Assembly (NCBI GenBank): GCA_021154515.1
Contig: JAJKIL010000002.1
Span: forward strand, 1 to 12,920
Reading direction: 5' to 3'
DNA length: 12,920 nt
Origin: Niastella sp.
GTDB taxonomy: Bacteria; Bacteroidota; Bacteroidia; Chitinophagales; Chitinophagaceae
Part shown: positions 7,210-12,920 of the stretch, one piece after another
How positions within the stretch are numbered: position 1 is the stretch's first letter
How the letters are laid out: each line of letters starts with the position of its first letter
The notes under the pieces: generated by a model
Seen by the model: only the letters and a program-made list of their open reading frames with translations
Database searches by the model: none
Told to the model about the DNA's origin: nothing
Translations under genes and position numbers: made by a program

Positions 7210-7626
7210 ATGCCGATAGATACCGAATTATACCAACGAATAGTCACCGCCAAAGTGTATATAGACGACAATTTTCGGGAGGCTATCGACCTCGACAAAA
7301 TAGCCGGTCAGGCATGTTTGTCGCGTTTTCACTTTCACCGCCTGTTCACCAAAGTATATAAGATCACTCCGCATCAATACCTGACACAAAAACGGATCAA
7401 TAAAGCCAAAGACCTGCTTAATGAACAAGACCTCACTATTACCGAAGTATGCAATGAGGTTGGGTTTGAAAGCATTGGGTCGTTCAGTATCCTTTTTAAA
7501 AAAGAAATTGGCTTTGCGCCTACCTATTACCGCAACATGGCCTGGTTAAAACAACAACAGGTAAAAGAACAACCCAAACAATTTATTCCGCATTGTTTTA
7601 TTGACGGGTATCAGTTGGAGAAGTAG
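7210..7626 (+). CDS. Short AraC family transcriptional regulator (HTH only)
   Basis: This 138-residue protein consists almost entirely of the AraC DNA-binding domain. The first helix-turn-helix lies around DLDKIAGQACLSRFHFHRLF and the second around LTITEVCNEVGFESIGSFSILF, the latter with the typical GF.S...F...FK..G..P..YR ending. There is no ligand-binding domain, so it would act as a MarA/SoxS-type single-domain activator or respond by abundance. I chose the ATG at 7210: the frame is open further upstream to 7102, but that part is translated heptamer repeat and terminator. A near-match -7 box (TATATTTA, one mismatch) at 7185-7192 would fit this start. Its 3' end overlaps the opposing DsbA-like gene by 29 bases. 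Regulated genes are unknown; the adjacent thiol oxidoreductase and VOC genes are candidates. Confidence 0.9.
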   Translation: MPIDTELYQRIVTAKVYIDDNFREAIDLDKIAGQACLSRFHFHRLFTKVYKITPHQYLTQKRINKAKDLLNEQDLTITEVCNEVGFESIGSFSILFKKEIGFAPTYYRNMAWLKQQQVKEQPKQFIPHCFIDGYQLEK

Positions 7627-8155
7627 ATGCTGATGACAATAAAGTTTGTAAATAGTTCAGCAAATTATGGCCGCTCCAGTCGCCATCGTATTTCTGCCCG
7701 TTTATAAAAAATGTTGGCGTTGCGTTTACGCCGCTTCTAAGACCACCATAAAAATCTTTTTCCACTTTATCATTCAACGCATTGTCCTGGATATCATTTT
7801 TGAAGCGTTCCAGGTCGAGCCCTACCTGGTGGGCAAATAAAAAGAGATGCTCCACTTCCAACGTTTGCTGGTTCTCGAAAATAATATCGTGCATTTCCCA
7901 GTACTTGCCTTGCAAGGCGGCTGCTTCCGTTGCTACGGCAGCCGATACTGCATGGGGATGCACATTCGAGAGCGGGAAATTGCGGAACACAAATTTTAAA
8001 TGGTCGCCCATTTGCCTGATGATGTTTTTTACGATCGGGTGTGCGCGACCACAATGCGGACATTCATAATCGCCATATTCCACCAGCTCCAGCGGGGCGT
8101 TTTCATTGCCAAAAATATGGTCGGTATTGTTAACGTTCGTTCTTAATTGTGTCAT
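7598..8155 (-). CDS. DsbA-like thioredoxin-fold oxidoreductase
   Basis: This 185-residue protein has the Thioredoxin_4/DsbA fold: an N-terminal strand LELVEYGDYECPHCGRAHP with active-site Cys32-Pro-His-Cys35, a helical insertion (VATEAAALQGKYWEMHDIIF), and the cis-proline loop NATPTFFING with Pro147. The CPHC motif is the oxidising DsbA type. There is no signal peptide or lipobox, so it appears cytoplasmic, like FrnE or 2-hydroxychromene-isomerase relatives and many Bacteroidota 'DsbA family' proteins. Its redox partner and substrate are unknown. The last roughly 9 codons (ending SPTDTRQ) are antisense to the AraC-type gene and look poorly conserved, so this tail may be a recent extension. 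It is divergent from the VOC gene across about 160 bases. Confidence 0.93.
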   Translation of the reverse strand: MTQLRTNVNNTDHIFGNENAPLELVEYGDYECPHCGRAHPIVKNIIRQMGDHLKFVFRNFPLSNVHPHAVSAAVATEAAALQGKYWEMHDIIFENQQTLEVEHLFLFAHQVGLDLERFKNDIQDNALNDKVEKDFYGGLRSGVNATPTFFINGQKYDGDWSGHNLLNYLQTLLSSASTSPTDTRQ

Positions 8156-8291
8156 TGGTTGATTGATTTAACGTTATCTGATCCTTCAATGGGCAGCAGC
8201 TTCAAAGTGAGCTAACAACGGAAAATGAAATTTGTTGTGATCGCAGGGCCCGAAAAGCAATAATCAATAAGGCATTTAATACCATGATCGA

Positions 8292-8299
8292 TAGCTTTG
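8292..8299 (+). promoter_or_regulatory. Bacteroidota -7 promoter box (TAGCTTTG) before the VOC gene
   Basis: This octamer matches TAnnTTTG exactly and is identical to the box before the acetyltransferase gene. It sits 17 bases before the ATG at 8317 and inside the longer possible frame starting at 8284, so it argues for the 8317 start. No well-spaced -33 box was seen. Confidence 0.5.
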
Positions 8300-8316
8300 T
8301 TCAAAACAAAAAATAT

Positions 8317-8730
8317 ATGATCACGAAATTATCCCACACCAGTTTATTTGTTAGCGACCAGGAGAAGGCTTACGACTTTTATGTAAATACACTGGGGTTT
8401 AAAGTTCATACCGATGCCACCATGGACAATGGCTTCAGATGGCTGACTGTTTCACCACCCGAACAACCTGAGCTGGAAGTGATTTTGTTCCCAGCTACCA
8501 ATACTTTGAACGGTTTTGATGAAGAGGTGCGTAATGCCTTGAAGTTATTACTCGATAAAGGCGTTATGGGCGCCGGCGTTTTATATACACCCGATTGCCG
8601 CGCTACGTATGAAGAATTAAAAGCCAAAGGGGTTCAATTTAAGGGAGAACCTAAAGAACAGTTTTACGGCATAGAAGCCATTATTACCGATGGTTGCGGG
8701 AATTGGTTTAGCATGACCCAACCGAAGTAA
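8317..8730 (+). CDS. VOC/glyoxalase-fold protein
   Basis: This 137-residue protein of the vicinal oxygen chelate superfamily is built from two beta-alpha-beta-beta-beta modules. The first module is KLSHTSLFVSDQEKAYDFYVNTLGFKV and the second includes YTPDCRATYEELKAKGVQF and ends GIEAIITDGCGNWFSM. Possible metal ligands are His7, Glu54 (ELEVILF) and Glu120 (GIEAIITD). Members include glyoxalase I, fosfomycin-resistance enzymes, dioxygenases and many uncharacterised single-chain proteins. This one is the generic 'glyoxalase/bleomycin resistance' type and its substrate is unknown. An in-frame ATG at 8284 would add 11 residues (MIDSFVQNKKY) unlike the family N-terminus, and a perfect -7 box lies within that extension, so 8317 is preferred. 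A heptamer-repeat element starts on the base after the stop. Confidence 0.92.
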   Translation: MITKLSHTSLFVSDQEKAYDFYVNTLGFKVHTDATMDNGFRWLTVSPPEQPELEVILFPATNTLNGFDEEVRNALKLLLDKGVMGAGVLYTPDCRATYEELKAKGVQFKGEPKEQFYGIEAIITDGCGNWFSMTQPK

Positions 8731-8930
8731 GGCAGAGGGCAAAGGGCAGAGGGCAAAAGGCAGATGGCAGAAAATGAAAGGCAGTAATCAGTGGTCTCTG
8801 TTCAGCCGTGAGCAAAATGCAAAGGGTTAACAAAATAAAAATCCCCGGATCTTTTTGACCCGGGGATTTCAATATTTCAATTGGTCTATGTCTTTTGTAT
8901 TCAAATTTCTGCCGTCTGCCGTTTGCCTGC
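8731..8930. repeat. Composite heptamer-hairpin-heptamer element, copy B
   Basis: The left arm (8731-8771) of GGCAGA/GGCAAA-type units begins on the base after the VOC stop. A hairpin lies at 8839-8869, followed by a 25-base block (8889-8913) identical to one in copy C and an inverted arm of GTCTGCC/GTTTGCC units (8909-8930). The right end is 3 bases from the stop of the convergent GtrA gene, so the element fills the whole intergenic gap. Confidence 0.85.
8839..8869. terminator. Bidirectional terminator hairpin between the VOC and GtrA genes
   Basis: A 13-bp stem with one A-C mismatch surrounds a TTTTT loop, with outer arms AAATCCCC and GGGGATTT. It is flanked by AAAATAAA on the left, which gives a T-rich tail on the minus strand, and by a T-containing run on the right. 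It lies between convergent genes, so two-way termination is sensible. Confidence 0.75.
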
Positions 8931-8933
8931 TTT

Positions 8934-9491
8934 CTACTTCCTACTGCCCTCCATTTCCTCTTTCTGCAAAGCTTCGGCCTCCACAACTGTTTCAGCTTCT
9001 AACAAGGCTTCTTCTTCCTGCGATTCTACTTTAAAGGTGAAATTCTTCTGGGTTACAAAACTGAATGCTACTACAATAAACGTGGTAAGTATTTTAGCTA
9101 CCGTAGGGTACAAATGGCATTGTTCAACAAACAGCTTTATGAAAATATAATTTAGTCCAATACAGATCAACACCATCATAAAATACCGGAACAGCTGAAT
9201 GCGGCCCCGCAAGGTTGAACCGGGAAATACAATGGTTCGGCTCATATAAAAACCCAACGGAAAGGTTATGGAGAAGGAGACCATGAACGCTGCCGTATAC
9301 GGCTGCAAGGAAATAACAGGCGTATGAACCACCTGTTCCTTAAAGAGAAAATGATAGCTTAAATAGAACAGGGTTATATCGAGCAACGTATTCCCACCCC
9401 CACATGCTGCATACTTAAAGGTTTGTAAAGGCATGAAACGGCGAAACAAAGGATAAAAAGCGTTTATTACTGCATTGATCAGATTCTTCAC
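8934..9491 (-). CDS. GtrA family membrane protein
   Basis: This 185-residue GtrA/DPMS-type protein has four predicted membrane segments at about 27-50, 65-89, 99-121 and 130-152. The family pattern is clear: TFKYAACGGGNTLLDITLFY at the first segment, FYMSRTIVF after the second, IQLFRYFMMV at the third and FSFVTQKNFTF closing the fourth. GtrA proteins are thought to move or flip undecaprenyl-linked sugars, or to serve glycosyltransferases in surface-polysaccharide and cell-wall glycosylation. No glycosyltransferase is adjacent here. The acidic C-terminal tail (Glu-rich, about 153-185) is an extra. The start codon is GTG at 9491. It is supported by an exact -7 box (TACCTTTG) about 20 bases upstream, although ATG at codon 20 (MPLQTFKYAA) is an alternative. 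Confidence 0.93.
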   Translation of the reverse strand: MKNLINAVINAFYPLFRRFMPLQTFKYAACGGGNTLLDITLFYLSYHFLFKEQVVHTPVISLQPYTAAFMVSFSITFPLGFYMSRTIVFPGSTLRGRIQLFRYFMMVLICIGLNYIFIKLFVEQCHLYPTVAKILTTFIVVAFSFVTQKNFTFKVESQEEEALLEAETVVEAEALQKEEMEGSRK

Positions 9492-9511
9492 GAATGGTAT
9501 TTTGTACGTAA

Positions 9512-9519
9512 CAAAGGTA
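9512..9519 (-). promoter_or_regulatory. Bacteroidota -7 promoter box (TACCTTTG) before the GtrA gene
   Basis: Read on the minus strand, TACCTTTG matches TAnnTTTG exactly and lies 20 bases before the GTG start, leaving a leader of about a dozen bases. No -33 box with the usual 19-21 base spacing was found. Confidence 0.5.
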
Positions 9520-9643
9520 ATTGAATATCAATTATTACCGCCCAGGATCTATGGAAGGTGCATATTTTCTGTATGCCGGCACCGGAACGTCAACTTTGAC
9601 GGTAATATTTTGCCAAAACAGCGATTTCATGATAGTTTTTTGG

Positions 9644-9876
9644 GGCAGAAGGCAAACGGCAGACGGCAAACGGCAAACGGCAGACAAAAATACCTCGCAA
9701 CAAGTTATCGCCTAAAAAGTCAAAGAGCTATCCACTTTTGGCAGACAGCTCCAGGGCGTTTAGGGGTTAAACAGGCGAAAAATAGCTGGTTTTAGAATAA
9801 TTTAAACAAATGTTAAACTTTAATGAACCAGGTCAATTGTATTCTTCTGTCTGCCGTCTGCCGTTTGCCTTCTGCC
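9644..9876. repeat. Inverted heptamer arms, divergent copy D
   Basis: The left arm 9644-9685 carries GGCAGA/GGCAAAC units (about five), and the right arm 9849-9876 carries GTCTGCC/GTTTGCC/TTCTGCC units. The arms are separated by 163 bases without the AATCCCC/GGGGATT hairpin seen in the other copies. It sits between the divergent GtrA and ArgRS genes rather than next to a stop codon. The remaining bases of this 460-base gap hold no gene that I recognise. Confidence 0.75.
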
Positions 9877-9926
9877 TTCTTCTTTAAACCATTGAGTATT
9901 CAGCATTAAGCGTTGCGCTTTTGTAT

Positions 9927-9934
9927 TATTTTTG
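9927..9934 (+). promoter_or_regulatory. argS: Bacteroidota -7 promoter box (TATTTTTG) before argS
   Basis: The octamer matches TAnnTTTG and is 18 bases before the ATG at 9952. It lies inside the longer frame that would start at TTG 9913, which argues against that longer start. A -33 box is not evident. Confidence 0.45.
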
Positions 9935-9951
9935 CCGTTCAAATTATACGC

Positions 9952-11814
9952 ATGGCAATAGTTCCCATTATTCAGCAGGCAGTTAGCGAACAGCTCAATA
10001 AATTGTATCAGGTAGAGGTGAACCCTTCTTCTATCACCGTAAGTGAAACCAAACCCGAATTTGAGGGCGATTATACCGTGGTGCTTTTTGCTTTGCTAAA
10101 GACCCTTAAAAAGAAGCCGGAGGAATTGGGCAATGAGCTGGGACAGGCCCTGGTAGCGGATAATGCTGCCCTTTTCAGCGCTTTTAATGTGATTAAAGGC
10201 TTTTTAAATCTTGCTATCAGCGACAGCTTCTGGCTGAATTTCCTGACAAAAAATTACAACGAACCCGCTTATGGCCGTCAGCCACGCAACGGCAAACGCG
10301 TAATGGTGGAGTATTCTTCCCCCAATACCAATAAACCCCTGCACCTGGGGCATTTAAGAAATAATTTCCTCGGCTGGAGCGTAGCCGAAATCTATAAGGC
10401 CAATGGCTATGAAGTGATAAAAACCTGCATTGCCAACGACCGCGGCATTCATATTTGCAAAAGCATGATCGCCTGGCAACTGTTTGCCAATGGCGCCACC
10501 CCTGCCAGTACCGGCATAAAAGGCGACCACCTGGTGGGCGATTATTATGTGCTGTTTGGTACCGAGCTAAAGAAGCAAATGGCGCCCATCAGGGAAAAGA
10601 AGCTGGCCGAATTGTTAGCGGCCGGAAAAACGCAGGAAGAAGCAGCCAAAATAATGGATGACGATAACTTTAAACAACAGCTGGAAAAAGAAGCGCCCAT
10701 TATGCAAGCCGCCCAGCAAATGCTGGTTGACTGGGAAGCCGGTAAACCCGATGTGGTGGAGCTGTGGCGCACCATGAACAGCTGGGTGTACAAAGGTTTT
10801 GATGAAACCTATAAACGCATTGGCAGCGACTTTGATAAAGTATATTATGAAAGCGAAACCTACCTGCTGGGGAAAGACCTGGTGGAAGAAGGCTTGCGTA
10901 AAAAAGTATTTTTTCTGAAAGATGATGGGAGTGCCTGGGTGGATCTAACCGCCGACGGGCTGGATCAAAAAATTGTACGTCGTCGTGATGGTACGGCGGT
11001 TTACATTACCCAGGATATTGGCCTGGCCGCAGTAAAACAGAACGAATTTAATTGCGACCTGAGCGTATATGTAGTGGGTGATGAACAGAACTATCACTTC
11101 AAGGTATTAAAGCTCATTTGCCAGAAGTTGGGCATTGCCGGCGCCGATGGCATCTTCCATTTAAGCTATGGGATGGTGGAGTTGCCTACCGGCAGAATGA
11201 AAACCCGCGAAGGCACTGTGGTGGATGCGGATGACATGCTCGATGAAATGATCAGGGAAGCAGCGCGCAAAAGAACGGAAAGAGAAGAGGAGCAAAAAGA
11301 AAAAGGTCAGCATAAAACGGAGGAACTGAGCGCTGAAGAACTAAAAAAACTGGATGAAACGGTTGGCGCCGGTGGGTTAAAATTCTTCCTGGTTCGGGTT
11401 GATCCCCAAAAGCGGATGATCTTTAATCCTGAAGAGTCAATAGACCTGCATGGGTTTACCGCCACCTTCGTTCAATATGCTTATGCCCGTACACAATCGG
11501 TATTCAGAAAAGAATTATATACGGGTACCGACATTGGGACAGACCTGTTACCGCTTGAGAAAGAATTGATCCTGGCAATGGAAAGATATCCCGAAATTAT
11601 TAAACAGGCTGGTGAAGAAATGAACCCGAGTGTGATTGCCAGTTATGTGTTCAACGTGGCTCAGTTGTACAACACTTTTTATTTCAAGCATCAAATATTG
11701 AAAGCTGAAACGCCTGTTAAAAAAGAACTGCGTCTGCAGATAAACCAAATGGTAGCCCATGTGCTTAAATCGGGTATGGCGTTGTTGGGTATACAGGTAC
11801 CTGATAGAATGTAG
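9952..11814 (+). CDS. argS: Arginyl-tRNA synthetase
   Basis: This 620-residue class I aminoacyl-tRNA synthetase charges tRNA-Arg with arginine using ATP, in the cytoplasm. Residues about 1-95 are the N-terminal tRNA D-loop-recognition domain. The HIGH signature is His131-Leu-Gly-His134 in the stretch SPNTNKPLHLGHLRNNFLGW. The KMSKS-equivalent loop is GRMKTREGTVV (Met416-Lys-Thr-Arg), the normal degenerate form for ArgRS. The anticodon-binding DALR domain begins near GFTATFVQYAYARTQSVF and ends with MALLGIQVPDRM. A charged helical insertion around the equivalent of IREKKLAELLAAGKTQEEAA (roughly 205-245) and another Glu/Lys-rich segment after the KMSKS loop are, to my knowledge, common in Bacteroidota ArgRS. 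I chose the ATG at 9952: the frame is open upstream to a TTG at 9913, but that part overlaps a -7 box. The TAG stop shares its G with the first base of a heptamer repeat. Confidence 0.98.
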   Translation: MAIVPIIQQAVSEQLNKLYQVEVNPSSITVSETKPEFEGDYTVVLFALLKTLKKKPEELGNELGQALVADNAALFSAFNVIKGFLNLAISDSFWLNFLTKNYNEPAYGRQPRNGKRVMVEYSSPNTNKPLHLGHLRNNFLGWSVAEIYKANGYEVIKTCIANDRGIHICKSMIAWQLFANGATPASTGIKGDHLVGDYYVLFGTELKKQMAPIREKKLAELLAAGKTQEEAAKIMDDDNFKQQLEKEAPIMQAAQQMLVDWEAGKPDVVELWRTMNSWVYKGFDETYKRIGSDFDKVYYESETYLLGKDLVEEGLRKKVFFLKDDGSAWVDLTADGLDQKIVRRRDGTAVYITQDIGLAAVKQNEFNCDLSVYVVGDEQNYHFKVLKLICQKLGIAGADGIFHLSYGMVELPTGRMKTREGTVVDADDMLDEMIREAARKRTEREEEQKEKGQHKTEELSAEELKKLDETVGAGGLKFFLVRVDPQKRMIFNPEESIDLHGFTATFVQYAYARTQSVFRKELYTGTDIGTDLLPLEKELILAMERYPEIIKQAGEEMNPSVIASYVFNVAQLYNTFYFKHQILKAETPVKKELRLQINQMVAHVLKSGMALLGIQVPDRM

Positions 11815-11949
11815 GCAGAAGGCAGACGGCAAACAATTGACAAAATAAAATCCCCGATCAATATTGATCGGGGATTTTCTATTTTGAAATTCATTTGATC
11901 TTTGTCTTTTGTATTCAAATTTCTGCCTTCTGCCGTCTGCCTTCTGCCT
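11814..11949. repeat. Composite heptamer-hairpin-heptamer element, copy C
   Basis: The left arm (11814-11834: GGCAGAA, GGCAGAC, GGCAAAC) begins with the last base of the argS stop codon. A hairpin lies at 11847-11878, then the 25-base block (11903-11927) identical to that of copy B, then an inverted arm (11923-11949). The right end is 5 bases from the stop of the convergent TPR gene, so again the whole gap is the element. Confidence 0.85.
11847..11878. terminator. Bidirectional terminator palindrome between argS and the TPR gene
   Basis: A perfect 32-base palindrome (16-bp arms, with ATAT-type centre) has outer arms AAAATCCCC and GGGGATTTT. It provides a T-run on both strands, as expected for a two-way terminator between convergent genes. 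It is the central part of composite element C. Confidence 0.85.
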
Positions 11950-11954
11950 TGCCT

Positions 11955-12920
11955 TTACCCGGGCATCTTCTTTTCCTCTTTCAAATTCTTCAACGAAGGA
12001 TCCATCTCAATGGCTTTATCGCACAGTTGCTGCCCTTTCTCCTTCTCCCCTTTCTTTTGATACGACAACCCGATCATGTATAAGGACTGTGCATTCTTTT
12101 TATCGAGCTCCAGTATTTTATCCCAATAAGTGATGGCGTCGTCATATTTACCGATCCTGAAATAGGCATCGGCAACATTGTACAACAATTCCTGGTCCTG
12201 CGGTTTTTTAACCAGCACTTCCTGTAACAGGGCCAGTCCTTTATTGTAATCTTTAATGTTCAGATAGGCATTGGCGAGGTTCTCTATAAAATCGTTGCTG
12301 CGGGGATAGCCTTTGGCAGCGGCCCGCTCAAACCAGTAAATGGCTTTTTTGTCATCGGGTACCGCGTAATAAACCAGTCCGGCTTCATACATCCAGTTGG
12401 CTTTACTGCTATCGAGTGCGATGGCCTGCTCGTAGCAACCGGCTGCTTTTTTATAGTTGCTCATATCAACCAGGCAACGCCCGGCTATATAGGGTACTTC
12501 CGCATTTTTGGGATCGTCTTTATAAGCCTGCTCGCAGTATTTTACCGTTTCACCATAGTTCTCCAGCCCGTAATAACTTTTGGCAAGGACATAATTGGCG
12601 CTGTTGCCAATTTTCAATTCCTGCATTTTTTTAGCGTAGGTGATCGCGTCATTCCACTGGCGGGTATTCAGCGATAAGGTAGTCAGCTGCATTACTGCCT
12701 CGGCATTTTTGTTATCGGCCTGGTACACGCCGGTAAATTTCTCTTTGGCTTCCACATAGCGCCGTTGTTCTACGAGCGACTGTCCCCAGGCTAATAACAC
12801 GTTGGGGTCTTTGGGCGAAAATTGGGCAGCTTTGGCGAAGCTTTTTTCTGCTTCGCGGAACCGGCGGGCATCTTTTTCGGTATTGCCCTTTTTAAAATAA
12901 AAATCAGTGCTGTCAGTTTG
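11955..12920 (-). CDS. Tetratricopeptide-repeat protein, partial (N-terminus beyond the right edge)
   Basis: The frame is open from the stop at 11955-11957 to the last base of the window, giving 321 visible residues, so the true start lies outside. A GTG at 12800 is internal: the residues before it (for example EAEKSFAKAAQFSPKDPNV) are themselves TPR-like. The visible part contains about eight 34-residue TPR units with the usual W/L-x-x-G/A-Y ... A-x-x-x-Y/F-x-x-A-L ... P pattern, for example YKKAAGCYEQAIALDSSKANWMY and YDDAITYWDKILELDKKNAQSLYMIG, ending in a charged LKNLKEEKKMPG tail. TPR arrays form superhelical scaffolds for protein-protein contacts. In Bacteroidota, similar proteins are often periplasmic or gliding/secretion accessory proteins, but the missing N-terminus prevents any location call. 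Confidence 0.9.
   Translation of the reverse strand, partial: QTDSTDFYFKKGNTEKDARRFREAEKSFAKAAQFSPKDPNVLLAWGQSLVEQRRYVEAKEKFTGVYQADNKNAEAVMQLTTLSLNTRQWNDAITYAKKMQELKIGNSANYVLAKSYYGLENYGETVKYCEQAYKDDPKNAEVPYIAGRCLVDMSNYKKAAGCYEQAIALDSSKANWMYEAGLVYYAVPDDKKAIYWFERAAAKGYPRSNDFIENLANAYLNIKDYNKGLALLQEVLVKKPQDQELLYNVADAYFRIGKYDDAITYWDKILELDKKNAQSLYMIGLSYQKKGEKEKGQQLCDKAIEMDPSLKNLKEEKKMPG

Noticed and set aside
9475..9795. A 106-codon plus-strand open frame between the GtrA and argS genes
   Set aside because: It overlaps the start of the GtrA gene and runs through a heptamer array, has no recognisable domain, and is best explained by repeat sequence.
9913..9951. TTG-started extension of argS by 13 residues
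   Set aside because: The added residues (MRFCIIFAVQIIR) are not ArgRS-like, and a -7 promoter box overlaps them. ATG 9952 gives the usual N-terminus.

Overview
The window looks like the chromosome of a Bacteroidota bacterium, most likely of the Chitinophagaceae (Niastella/Chitinophaga-like). This is inferred from the DnaK tail ending in EFEEVK, several promoter octamers matching the Bacteroidota -7 consensus TAnnTTTG, weak or absent Shine-Dalgarno sequences, a GtrA/ArgRS/TPR gene set typical of that phylum, and intergenic space full of short GGCAGAC-type heptamer repeats. No phage, transposase, CRISPR, rRNA or tRNA was recognised.

Left part (1-3655): the minus strand carries the N-terminal 260 residues of an unrecognised lipoprotein running off the left edge, and then dnaK, which ends at a strong hairpin terminator. 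Upstream of dnaK are clustered TGNCA half-sites that could be a stress-response operator. They are followed by about 700 bases with no gene, packed with four kinds of short repeat.

Middle (3656-8730): a tight plus-strand pair encodes a multi-pass membrane protein with an internal duplication and a peptidoglycan amidase with an SH3 domain. After these come a GNAT acetyltransferase, a DUF2235 (Tle1-like) alpha/beta hydrolase, a short AraC-type regulator, a minus-strand DsbA-like thioredoxin-fold protein whose 3' end overlaps the regulator's 3' end, and a divergent VOC/glyoxalase-fold protein.

Right part (8731-12920): a minus-strand GtrA membrane protein, a plus-strand arginyl-tRNA synthetase, and a minus-strand TPR protein whose N-terminus lies beyond the right edge.

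The most unusual structure is a repeated composite intergenic element seen in three clear copies (7040-7171, 8731-8930, 11814-11949). A direct array of GGCAGA(C/A)-type heptamers is followed by a terminator-like hairpin with the same outer stem (AATCCCC/GGGGATT), a conserved 25-base block in two of the copies, and then an inverted heptamer array. Two copies fill the gap between convergent stop codons almost exactly. A further pair of inverted arms (9644-9876) and a lone array (3046-3090) look like divergent or partial members. The genes do not form one pathway: this is mostly core and housekeeping chromosome, and the membrane protein-amidase pair and the repeat family are the parts worth a second look.
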